Shown: piece by piece, positions 24,425-36,600 of the stretch | Position numbering within the stretch: the stretch's first letter is position 1 | Layout: each line of letters opens with the position of its first letter | NCBI RefSeq assembly: GCF_037975245.1 | Contig: NC_092569.1 | Location: forward strand, 13,646,001-13,710,000 | Origin: Apostichopus japonicus | Lineage: Eukaryota > Echinodermata > Holothuroidea > Aspidochirotida > Stichopodidae | Reading direction: 5' to 3' | DNA length: 64,000 nucleotides | Notes under the pieces: generated by a model | Databases searched by the model: none | Seen by the model: only the letters and a program-made list of their open reading frames with translations | Told to the model about the DNA's origin: nothing | Made by a program: the position numbers and the translations under genes

Positions 24425-25300
24425 GTCTATTGGCAGGGGTACCCCACTAATATAAATTACTGGAATTGCCCATCCCTTACATATAGAGTCCTGCTAATTA
24501 TTTTTCGGTAGTTTTTAACTGGATACTTCATGAGCTGACCTAGGTCAATGAGGGGATGGGCTTTTTGGGGGTCTACTGGCACGAATAAACCACTAATAGA
24601 AATTTCTGGAATTGCCCAAACCTTACATATGAAGTGATACCTATCACTCCCAGTACGTTTCAACTGGTTTCATCATGAGTTCACCTAGGTCAATGAGGGG
24701 GATTGGCAATTTGGGGGTCTACTTGCAGGGGTACCCCACTAATATAAATTACTGGAATTGCCCATCCCTTACATATAGAGTCCTGCTAATTATTTTTCGG
24801 TAGTTTTTAACTGGATACTTCATGAGCTGACCTAGGTCAATGAGGGGATGGGCTTTTTGGTGGTCTACTGGCACGAATAAACCACTAATAGAAATTTCTG
24901 GAATTGCCCAAACCTTACATATGAAGTGATACCTATCACTCCCAGTACGTTTCAACTGGTTACATCATGAGTTCACCTAGGTCAATGAGGGGGATTGGCA
25001 ATTTGGGGGTCTACTTGCAGGGGTACCCCACTAATATAAATTACTGGAATTGCCCATCCCTCACATATAGAGTCCTGCTAATCATTTTCCAGTAGTTTTC
25101 AACTGGTTACTTCATGAGCTCACCTAGGTCAATGAGGGGATGGGCATTTTGGTGGTCTACTGGCAGGGGTACCCACCAATAAAAATGACTGGAAATGCCC
25201 ATCCTTTGTATCTGAAGTCCTAACCATCATTTTCCAGTAGATTTCAAGTGGTTACCTCATGAGCTGACCTAGGTCATCCGTGAGGCTGGCAAAGCTATCC
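24425..25300. repeat. Satellite array, ~146-bp monomers in ~292-bp dimers
   Basis: GCAGGGGTACCCCACTAATA recurs at about 24432, 24725 and 25017, and related half-units (GGCACGAATAAACCACTAAT) lie midway. Shared words are GGAATTGCCCA, CATGAG and CCTAGGTCAATGAGGG. Later copies (25130-25300) are increasingly degraded. Confidence 0.9.
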
Positions 25301-27889
25301 CACCACCAATAATTACTGGCGATGGCCATTTGTTGCTCATGGGGCCATACCTGACACATTGTATTTACTTTGATGTGGTTACCATGAAAGCTGATCTAGG
25401 TTAGCTTTTAGGTGACTTTAAAATTGCTTTCCCAGCCACACCCCTTTATAAAGAACATACCTGGAAATATTTTCGATATGAATTTCAACATTTTTTATCA
25501 TTGAAATTTCTTTGGGCATGCACCCAAATGTCACAGATTACTTTTCTTACAAAGGGACCTTTGCAACATAATGTTTTAACAATAGTAATAGATAATGAAT
25601 GTATCTATAAACTCAGTAATTTTTAGGTTGGTGCTCCCTCTTTTTATAATCTTTTTCAGTGAAAACATCTTGAGTGAAGGCATTGAGAGAATATTGGCAT
25701 TAACTATTTCACACAGTGGCATTTCCCTTGTGACTGATGGGACAGAAGCTCTGTGACTGATGGGACGCTATCTCCTCCAAAATTATAGCAAATTTTGTTT
25801 TGCACTAACTTCAGTTTGCATCCACATATAGTGCCAACTAGCATTAAACTTGGGTCATCTAGGCTCTAGCCACCCATAGTCATCACAGGTAGGGCCCACT
25901 CGAGTTGGCCAATGGGGGTGTGGGTCCCACATTGGTTTGCCATATGAGCATCCCATAGAAGCAACTGGCATATGTAGAACTGACACAGGCCCATGGGAAA
26001 ACCTGTTCCATTCCACACTTGCTGTCTCATATAGCCCCATATGACTGAGTCATGTGTGTGTGATCTGTTGGGGCCTCACTGGGAAAGCTGTTTGGGCCCA
26101 TATTTGGTGAGGTATGTTGCCCATGTATGGGACTCATGTCATCCCACTTGTACTGACAACTGGAAAAATGAAACACACTCCATATGCATTTGAAACTTGC
26201 ATTTTATTTACTAACAACAACAGAACGAGCCGAGCCTTGAAACATGCAAACATTGATAATGAACAGGATACTAATTATACAACATTGATGAAGTCATTTA
26301 AGTCACATGAGCTTTCGACAAAATGCTGAGCTTAACCCTGGGCAGCAAAAGTACCGAAATACTTTCAACTGTGGATTAGGATCCAATCTGCCAATCATAT
26401 AGTGAAAGTCTAATACAATTATTTTGAGCCATGTTCTCCATTTCCCCCCAAAATACTAAAGTGGTCAATATCCCATGAGGAAAGAGCCAAAACTAATAGG
26501 CAAAGGGGCATACATATACTATGAAAAGGATCCACCTGGCCTTACCAATGATTGGATTGGACCTTACATCATTTAAGTTACAGCCTAGTGGTTCTGTGAA
26601 AACTTATTCACTTGTGTGACGGGTACTCCTGTGGTGATACTGCCGACCAGGAGTGTTTTGTACAGTGCTTCAGGTTCTTTTCCCCCCTGATAGACCCACC
26701 AGTTCCTTCAACTCGGCCTTATTGTTCTGTGATCCAAGAATATTGCATTCCTCAAATTTTGGACAGCAGGGCCTGTATGCAGTGATCCAGCCCTCTCCAT
26801 AAACCTCTGTGCATGCCACTGCTGTAGATGATAATAGTTGTTATGTCATCCCTTTTTAGGAAATCAGGTTTGAATGGAACGACACTATTCTTATACTAAT
26901 ACTTTTAGGCATTGCAAACTGTCCAATATAGGCTATACTATCTGAACCATCTACTGTGACTGATAGGACAGTAAAATCCAAAGATCTGACATGTATACCA
27001 ATCTTGATTCAGGATAACCCTCACAGGTCAATGAACACTTCATCATGTCACCATCATGTCAGTGACACAAGCTGCTTTCAATAACATGGTCTAACAAATT
27101 AATTTGAAGAGATATACTGTACCTGTATTCTGATTTGCGTTTTTGTACACGTTCTCGGCGCTTCTGTTTTTGTTGTGAAGACATCTCCCGCTTCTTCTTG
27201 TGGGCCCACTATTTGCGATACGCTGATTATGTTTTTTTTATATGCATCATATTTCCCCTCTGCTTTCAAACGTTCCCTCTTGTTTCGCTGTCTTTCAGCA
27301 CTGGATTTCCCCATTTTGCATTGCACCACACATGTAGGCTTATTCTGTGACTGATGGGACAGAAGTTTCAGGTTGTCTTGCACATAACCCTATACACAAT
27401 TGAAGAATCTCTGCTCATGCCAGATTAGGCCCTGAGTAGCACTAGATAGATGGACCCCCAATAACAGCTAAAATCATTCTGTTGGCTTATGACTAAAACA
27501 AATGTTAAAAAACTGTGACTGATGGGACATGTCCACACTCATTATTTCAAGAAATCACACAAAGACTTCTATTCATATAGACACATGTACCTTTGCAGAA
27601 GGTGAAAGGTCTCAAGGAGACTTTCATACTCAAAACAAAGTTGGTCATTTCTAGAATCATGCCAACTATTAAAGGGGCACTCTGAATTTAGGAAATTTTG
27701 CTAATTTTTCGTTCCTGCAGTGCCACTTGACAATTAAATGCATGCCGCAGTGAGGAGAATATATGTTATATATATACGTTATATGCCAGGTGAAACCTGT
27801 TTTTGGTAGTTTAACTGTCATGTATATCAAATATCTCCCTCAAATGGCTGCAACCTTCAGTTGATTTTTAGTGAAAAATGCATCAATTC
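25301..27889. other. Unrecognised intergenic DNA with dispersed TGTGACTGATGGGAC words
   Basis: No splice-supported gene. The 15-mer TGTGACTGATGGGAC occurs near 25729, 25752, 27347 and 27517, with a one-base variant near 26957. This suggests remnants of one repeat family. Only the small open frame at 27099-27383 merits separate mention. Confidence 0.45.
27099..27383 (-). CDS. Small basic hypothetical ORF
   Basis: 94 codons; an internal Met starts KSSAERQRNKRERLKAEGKY, a strongly basic, helix-prone stretch. Similar AERQ-R-x-R segments occur at the start of some transposon-associated or hypothetical proteins, but I cannot name a family. No neighbouring exon or domain supports function, and it overlaps the TGTGACTGATGGGAC repeat word. 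May be an exon scrap of a mobile element. Confidence 0.25.
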   Translation of the reverse strand: MQDNLKLLSHQSQNKPTCVVQCKMGKSSAERQRNKRERLKAEGKYDAYKKNIISVSQIVGPQEEAGDVFTTKTEAPRTCTKTQIRIQVQYISSN

Positions 27890-29050
27890 AATGGAATGTG
27901 TAATAAATTACTTAGTTAATTAAATTATTTGCTATATTTATTTTACAAAGGGATAACTTTCAACAGTACCCATACTGGAGTCCCAACAGTGGTCCAGTGT
28001 GAAGATATAACATTAAATTGCCAATGTCGCTCTAAGTGTTGTTTTTATTCTATGTCGCCCTAAGTGTTGTTAAAAGAGATAAATTCACATAGAACAACTC
28101 ATATATGTGTAATTATTTACTTAGTTAATTAAATTATTTGCTTTATTTATTTTACAAAGGGATAACTTTCAACAGTACCCATACTGGAGTCCTAACAGTG
28201 GTCCAGTGTGAAGATATAACATTAAATTGCCAATGTCGCTCTAAGTGTTGTTTTTATTCTATGTCGCCCTAAGTGTTGTTAAAAGAGATAAATTCACAAA
28301 AGACAACTAATATATGTGTAATTAATAACTTAGTTAATTAAATTATTTGCTATGTTTATTTTACAAGGGATATCTTTCAATAGTACCCATACTGGAATTC
28401 TAACAGTGGTCCAGTGTGATGGAATAACATTAAATTGCCAATATCGCCTATGTGCTGATTTTATGATATGTTGACCAAGTGTTGTGAAAAGAGCTAAATT
28501 CACATACGCCAACATGTATATGTGTTATTAATTAATTAGTTGAAGCACTTGCTATAATGTTTTACAAAGGAATTTCTATCAATAGTACCCACACTGGAGT
28601 CCTTACAGTGGTCCAGCTAACAAAATTGCATTGTATTACATGTGTATGTGTAATTAATTCATTACTTAATTTAATTCCTTGCTATATATATATATATACT
28701 TCAAAGCTAGGGATTATTATAAATGGTACTCATACTGGAGTCCTAACAATCATCCAATGTAATGAAATTACACTAAATTGCCAATGTCGTCCTAAGTGCT
28801 ATTTGATGCGATGTCGCCCAAAGTGCAGTTTCACAGTTAAATTCACTGAGATGCACTTTGTCGCCCTAAGTGTGTTTGTGTACAATTAATTGATTATTTC
28901 ATTAAAATCCTTGGTATTTATATTTTGCAAAAGGATTACTTTTAAAAGCACTCAAACTGGAGTCTTTACAAATTTCCAGTGTGAAACAATAACATTAAAT
29001 TGCCAATGTTGCCCTAAGTGCTCTTTTTATGCTATGTCGCCCAACGGTCT
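27890..29050. repeat. Degenerate tandem array, ~140-225-bp units
   Basis: The phrase CAGTACCCATACTGGAGTCC and variants recur near 27965, 28175, 28380, 28582, 28722 and 28946. Each is preceded by TTTACAAAGGGATAACTTTC-like sequence and followed by TAAATTGCCAATGTCG and CCCTAAGTG. Copies decay to the right. No coding potential. Confidence 0.88.
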
Positions 29051-29057
29051 AATTTAG

Positions 29058-29068
29058 AGATATATATG

Positions 29069-29140
<72 letters not shown>
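29058..29140. repeat. (AT)n tract
   Basis: Pure dinucleotide run abutting the tRNA-promoter element at 29141. Confidence 0.95.
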
Positions 29141-29144
<4 letters not shown>

Positions 29145-29291
29145 TGTGTAGCAAGTGGTATGCCAGATATATGGTACTTAAATAAGGAATAACACACCAG
29201 TTTTATAACCCTCAATGACCCAGTTATACAAAACCAATTTATACGCATTAACACACCAGTAGAATCACTGTGGTCGAGTGGTACGGACTTC

Positions 29292-29293
<2 letters not shown>
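29141..29293 (+). mobile_element. Truncated copy of the tRNA-box A / hammerhead element
   Basis: Matches the reverse complement of ~63838-63990: AATGTGTAGCAAGTGGTATG, GGAATAACACACCAGTTTTA, CCAATTTATACGCATTAACA, then box A-like TGGTCGAGTGG (29271-29281) and TACGGACTTCGG. It breaks into (AT)n just before where box B and the hammerhead should follow, so the ribozyme is missing here. Confidence 0.8.
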
Positions 29294-29335
<42 letters not shown>

Positions 29336-29428
29336 TATATATATATATATATATAGATAGATATATATATCCATCTATCCATCTTTCCATCTATCCATAT
29401 ACCCATCTATCCATCTATCCATACATGT

Positions 29429-29480
<52 letters not shown>
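29294..29480. repeat. (AT)n and (TATC)n-like simple repeats
   Basis: AT runs at 29294-29360 and 29437-29477 around CCATCTATCCATCTTTCC tetranucleotides, equivalent to 11521-11650 upstream of gene 1. Confidence 0.92.
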
Positions 29481-29483
<3 letters not shown>

Positions 29484-29881
29484 TTATAACTAAAATCCAT
29501 GTTAACTCCAAACGAATATATTATTACAGTAAACCAGAGAAATAAGACATGACTCATAACTGACAAATAAGGAGTATTGTTAAAGAAAATATATTGACCT
29601 ACGTCAGCAATACTTGGCTGTTAAATGAAAAGTACAAAATGTAACACAATGAAAGTATGACGCTAGATAAGTGTAATTTGCATTGATGGAGTCAGAACCA
29701 AATAAAATAATATATATAAATCTTTTTTATAAATTCATAGTCCACAGTCGCTTATTATTGGTGGCGAAAACAGAAAAAGGGTAAACGCAAAGGGCTAAAC
29801 GAAAAAAAAAAACAACTGACGCTGTCACTAAACTGCATTTGTATGCGACTACCAATATAACTATAATATACACATATATAT

Positions 29882-29973
<92 letters not shown>

Positions 29974-29975
29974 TA

Positions 29976-30014
<39 letters not shown>

Positions 30015-30538
30015 CAGCAACAGGATAAACGCAAAGGGCTAAACGAAAAAAAAACCAACGCTGTCACTAAACTGCATTTGTATTTGTGTGGGACTACCAA
30101 TATAACTATAATATGCCGAAATCTGAAGATTAAAACTTATAAACCTAGTACCAAAACGCATGGCGCTAACTTCCAGTTGTTATTTTACTGTGTAATATTT
30201 TCAAGATAAAAATAAGATATTATATTTGTAACATTTATAAGTAAGTTTTATATTTTAATAAAGATTAGCGTATTTGTATCACTCAATGTTTTTATATATA
30301 TCCATAGTTACTATAAAACAATATGTTTATTCATCGCTGTGGCGGTCATATTTGAAACGTAACCTATTGGTTCTGGAGTTGCTATGGTGAATTAAATAGA
30401 TATTTAAAGAGTTACACGTATGCATAAATGTACATTCACACTTGACAATCGGAACAGCTGTGTTGATGTGATTCTTAGCTCGCATCGTCTGTTTTCCAAC
30501 TATATACTTCGTAGATTTGAGGTGTCTCGGAAGGAATC
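29480..30538 (+). promoter_or_regulatory. 5' flank of FReD gene 2
   Basis: Counterpart of 11640-12473 with an (AT)n expansion at 29880-30012; the expansion also duplicates the phrase CGCAAAGGGCTAAACG (29787, 30029). A TATTTAAAG box lies at 30401-30409. Promoter function is inferred from position only. Confidence 0.45.
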
Positions 30539-30605
30539 ATGAAGCCATTCACAATAATTGCTGCCATGGTTTGCGGAATTTATTTACTGCTCGAATGGAC
30601 CGAGG
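30539..30605 (+). CDS. Gene 2 exon 1: signal peptide
   Basis: Same peptide and same phase-1 donor (GAGG|GTAAGC) as gene 1 exon 1. The flanking intron is also ~95% alike by eye, so duplication is recent. Confidence 0.85.
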
Positions 30606-33600
30606 GTAAGCTACATCTCTTAACGTTTCAACATCTTTTCTGAACAAAACAGGCTGTTTCAAAGATTAATTCGGGATGATGCGTTACATTATTTTTTATG
30701 AATAAATCTGTCATAACATATGTACATAAAGTATGATGGCAATACCTATAATGATGTAGTGGACGAATAGACTTATCTTGAAACTTAATATAAATATGTG
30801 TCATTTACAAGTTATTATAGGTTCACTGGAAATCAAAATTAAGTTATCCTATCATGGTATGCCATGTTGTTATCGACGTGATTTCAATATATAATATTTG
30901 TGTTTTTGAGTAATGCTGCAACAAAATGAAGGTTTCAATTTTAAATGCTAAAGAGATTAACGTCAATGAAGGAGTAAATGTAACATTTCTGTCGTTTTTT
31001 AGTCGCTGTATTATGACCATAGTTAGTTAAATTGTTATATAAATCACGCTACATTATGTCCACATGAATTTCAGAAAAAAATTCTTCAAACCTTTTTGGG
31101 GTTTGGTATTGACGTCAAATGTTCACCTCAGGCAACGACGCTCTGAAGATTATCAGTTTTAAGCACAAACAGCATGAATGAAGCATTAAACATAAACATA
31201 ACTTTTCAAACATCATCATATCTGCTAAGCCTTTCAAGTTTTTTCTTTAGAGACACAAATATATTTCTAATCGACAGTTTTAGCAACAGGTGATATAACA
31301 CGTTACCTGTGTTGTATTCGCAATATGTGCCTTATATGCTAAACGTGACTAGGTGCGCTAATTTTTGGCAGTAGGTTATTAATTATAACAAAGCTATACC
31401 GTTTTTGTTTTTGTGAAAGCATCAAGTTTAGTTCTGAACAGCGATTTGAACATACTAAGATCTGTAAAATTTATGAAATTTACTTGTGTTTATAAAATAC
31501 AGATTATTTTAATAAATTTCTTCAAAAAGGCTTTGATTCAAACAAATCTGAGTTTTCTTGATGTAAAAGAAAGAACATCTTTTTCACTGACATTCATACA
31601 CGAAAAGCTAAACATATCGCTTTAATAAATTTACTGAATGTTACTCATGGAAATATATAATAAGGTCAAAAATACACCATAAATTATGCAAATAGCAACA
31701 AGTTTCATAATCAACTAGCATACTTTCTCAGGAAAATATATATCGAGAAAACAGATATAGGTAACAAAGAAATAAAACTATCGTTGATGAAGTATAGACA
31801 CTGTGTTAGAACTTAAATGAAGTCATAATTTTTCCATCTAAGGAAGAAAGGTTTGCTATTATACAACAACAATTGACGAGACTGGCGCTACAAAGTGGAC
31901 CAGAGACAAAGGAGATTGTGATGTCATCAAATTTGGGGGTGTTAAGACTACCGCAACACCATTCACAGGTGAGGGTGTTTATCTGAGTATAAATATTAAA
32001 ATGTTTTATGATGACTGGGAGCCATGGCAGACTTGAAACTTTACAAATGTAATATTTTATTGACTTTATTTGTCAAGTAAAAGCAGCAAGTAGATATTTA
32101 CATTCATTGAATTATGTTATTAGTTCATGTTGAAGATGGCTTTTTCCTAATCGGTAAGGTATAGCGCATCCCAAATTCCCATGATGTTTTCCCTCTTTAA
32201 CTTTGAAATTTTTTCATGTTTATACACAAATATTGTTTGCATTCTGACGTATAAGTTTTTTTAACTTTTCAACAAAAAAAATATATTATATACAAATGTA
32301 ATATAGTAAGCTACTTTATAATCATAGCTTCAATCAAGTATTTAAATTAATGCCTCATTATTGTGTTTTGCTTAAATTTGTTAATCACCAGTCAGCATGT
32401 ATTATCTGAAAACTATAATTGGTAACCAATGTGTTAGAATGTAGTATTTTCCGCATCTGTGTTTATTTGGAGAAGGAGTGTTGGTTGAATTATATTTCAT
32501 GACAGGAATATACCATAAACAAGCAAAAATGGTTTCATGGTTTTTTCACGTATATGTTTGTTTAACATTTAACTCATTTTATACCAATAACTGGTTTTAA
32601 CAAATGAGATTATATGACCATTATCATGAATGTCAGTCAATAATATCTCTTATTAATTGACTCTTATACGAAATCGACATTGATTAACCGGCTACTGTAA
32701 GGTTTCAATCAAATATTTAGAGTAATGCCTCAATATTGTGTTTTGCTTAAATTTGTTAATCATAAGTCATCATTTGTTATCTGAAGGTAAAATGAAATAA
32801 TATTTTAGTAACCAATACATCAGTTGATCAACTATAAATGAAACACGCCTATATATAAAGAATCATGTGATAAAAGAAGAAATCACATTAATTATGCACT
32901 ATTAAGTTTTTTTCATAAACATCCTTCCTATCATTTTTTAGGTAAAACAGTGCAAGAATCTGAGGAACCAACTACTGCAGTCACTACTGAACCACAAGGC
33001 TCGACTCTAGGTAAGCCCCGTAGTATATCAAGCGCACAACTCACAGTATGTGTTAATAGAAGAAATCACATTAATGATGCATTATTTAATTGTTCATAAA
33101 CATCCTTCCTATCCTTGTTTAGCTAAGACAATGCAAGAATCAGAGGAACCAACTACTGCAGTCACTACTGAACCACAAGGCTCGACTCTAGGTAAGCCCC
33201 GTAGTATATCAAGCGCACAACTCACAGTATGTGTTAATAGAAGAAATCACATTAATGATGCATTATTTAATTGTTCATAAACATCTTTCCTATCCTTGTT
33301 TAGCTAAGACAATGCAAGAATCAGAGGAACCAACTACTGCAGTCACTACTGAACCACAAGGCACGACTCTAGGTAAGTCTCGTAGCATATCAAGCGCACA
33401 ACTCACATTATGCTTAATAGAAGAAATCACATTAATGATGCATTATTCAAATGTTCATAAACATCCTTCCTATCCTTGTTTAGGTAAGACAGGGCAAGAA
33501 TCAGAGGAACCAACTACTGCAGTCACTACTGAACCACAAGGCTCGACTCTAGGTAAGCCCCGTAGTATATCAAGCGCACAACTCACAGTATGTGTTAATA

Positions 33601-36600
33601 GAAAAAATCACATTAATTTTGCATTATTAAATTGTTCATAAACATCTTTCCTATCCTTGTTTAGGTAAGACAGTGCAAGAATCAGAGGAACCAACTAATG
33701 CATTCACTACCGAACCACAAGGCACGACTCTAGGTAAGTCCCGTAGCATATCAAGCGCACTACTCATATCATGTGATAATAGCAGAAATCACATTAATTT
33801 TGCATTAATGTGCATTATGATTTAATTTACATGCTTTCTTTAAAGTCGCAATCAGCTTTCCGCCGTTAAGTTCATATTAGGATGTTACTACATGGAAAAA
33901 TGAAACAAAACACAATAATCACGACATTTCAAAGCCAAACTGCTCTTATCTCTATGCAGGTTCTTCGATATATACGTGTCCTCCGAACATGATCTATGGA
34001 AACTGCACTTGTGAAGCAACGTGTGAAGATCCCAGAGGAGAGTCTGCTTGTAACAGTACCTGTTTAGGTAGCACGGGTTGTACCTGCAAAGCTGGATTAA
34101 TGCTGAATGGAAGTGACTGTATCAGTGCGAGTAGATGCAGCTGTTTCGTTACAGAGGCCAACTTGGTTATATCGGTGAGTTTGTGTTTCTATTTAAATGT
34201 CAGATGACATTTCTAATGGATATTTGATCATAGAATTAAATTTATCTGACAACATTTTTTGTCTTCCAACTTAAAATTTTACATTTGATCTGTTTTAGAA
34301 TGGTAAAACATACGTTAACGATGACTGCACCCAGAAGTGTTCCTGTAGCAATAACCGACTGATCTGTGAAGATGACTACAGCTGTAGTAATAATGCTGTG
34401 TGTGATGTCCAGAATGAAGTACGACAGTGTTATTGTAATGAGGGATACGAAGGTGACGGTGAAACTTGTGTATCCTTGCCGTATAGAGACTGTCAGGATG
34501 TTTATGACGATGGACATAGGCAAGATGGCGTTTATAAAATCATGCCTAATGGATGGCCTGGTTTACTATTCGACGTATCTTGTAAAATGGAAAACGATGG
34601 AGGATGGACCGTAAGTCTTGATTAAAATAATATGAATATTTCAAGTATGTTTCTGTGAGATTTGTTGATTAAGTCTATTGTGACGGTAATGCAAGTCCAA
34701 GTTTCTTTTTTCGGTTCGGTTGCACTTTAGGCTTACTAGGTATTGAGTGTATCAAAAATACTTTAGTGGAAGAAAAGTGTGACAACACGAAAAATCCCCA
34801 CCCCCTAAAGAAAACAAAAACAAAGAAACGTCCTACATTTATCTTACTGAAAGAGTATTCTATAAATATATATTCGTGCGGTGTTTCTTAAATTAAGTTT
34901 TACTGCTAGCATGCTTCACGACTCTCATCATCAGCTTTCTTTTATTATATTTACTCGCTATGTTTTCAGGTGTTTCAACGTCGTACCGATGGCTCTACGA
35001 GTTTTTATCAAAACTGGGCTGCGTACAAAGACGGGTTTGGTGACAGCAGGAACTTATGGCTAGGAAATGAAAAGCTTCATTACTTGACGAACCAGAGAAA
35101 CTACACGCTTCGCTTTGACATCACTACTTCTAGTGGATCGGCTAAATATGCTGAGTATACAGAATTTCAAGTCGAGTCTGAAAGCAACAAGTACAGAATG
35201 AATAAACTGGGCAATCACAGTGGAAATACAGGTTTGTTACATATTTGATGTTTGCGCCTTGCCTTGGATAATAGGTCAAGTTTGTGTTCACAATAAACTT
35301 TATGAGAAAATGTTGGTCACGGTTTGAACACATCTTGATGTTAAATAATAACTCCAAAATATGCTCTAAGTACACTAGATCAGAAACCCTTACAAAGAGG
35401 GTTTGTTGTAACACCCAACCCCCTTTCACAAGTCACACCACCGTTTCTACGGTTGTATATACGAGATTAGTAAAAAGTCGATGATCCATTTCTGGGTATG
35501 TATGATAAAATTCACGCATTAATTAGAACAGAAAACAAATAGACACAAAACAAAAAAGAATAAATAATACCACGCATATTGAACCATCTTAATAAGTTAC
35601 AATTGACGTGAAGAACCATCCTTACATTCGCCAGTTTTTGTGTCGTAACATTGGAAGAGCAAAGAAGGTTTTGTCCCGAACGTGATTTGAGCAAGTGATC
35701 TGAACAATTGCAAAAAATTCTCGTCCCATCTGGACCCGTTACTTTAAAGAAACAGTATAGTGTTAGATAGTTACCGTATCACAGTATCAATTGGATACCG
35801 GTGGTATCATTTAAAAAATATTGCAGTAGTCTGACTAACCGATGAAAAAGAAAATATATTGCATGAGCAAGCATCAGTCTAAGAACAGGAAATATTATGG
35901 AAGAGACCATATATTTTCACAGAACCATTAACAGACAATAAATATTGAGAGTTTCCAGTGAACACATACTAACAGCATAATGTTTTTTTACAAGATCTGC
36001 GAAACAATTATACCAAGAAGAGTCACACACCGTGTTTGAAGACAAAGACGACCCGAGACATAGATAAAATTGCAATGTGAAAATAATAACTAAAAGCTAG
36101 TTAATGGAAAGCCCAGGATTTAGTTCTCATTTATAATCAAACACAATATTGACTAATTTAAACATAATATTTAATATCATTAGACAATCATTTCCTTGTA
36201 GACAAGCCTATATTTTATATTAAACATCATTAATTTAAATCCAAATAAATCGTCATTTCCTTTAAAAGTTAGCCTGATTAAAGTAAAGAGCAATATAGAA
36301 TAAATCAGCAACAAGAAGTATATATAATGATCACGGAATTATCCCATAAAAAATGAATTCTCAATCTCTATTAATGTGAACCCCCCCCCCCCCTCTTCCC
36401 AATATACTGTAAAACATATTTTATGTCCCAAAAAAGTTTGCAATATATCAGGATACTTACGCTATTGTTTAATGACCAAGTATTAACCATTGATGGTTCG
36501 TGCTGTTTTCCTTCACAGGTGGTGATCTCTATCGTAACAGAGGAAACCAATTCAGCACGCATGACCGAGACAATGACGCATGTGGTAACTTCAACTGTGC

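Noticed and set aside
28320-28900. CRISPR-like regular repeat spacing
   Set aside because: Units of 140-225 bp with degenerate sequence in a eukaryotic satellite; no short direct repeats with unique spacers.
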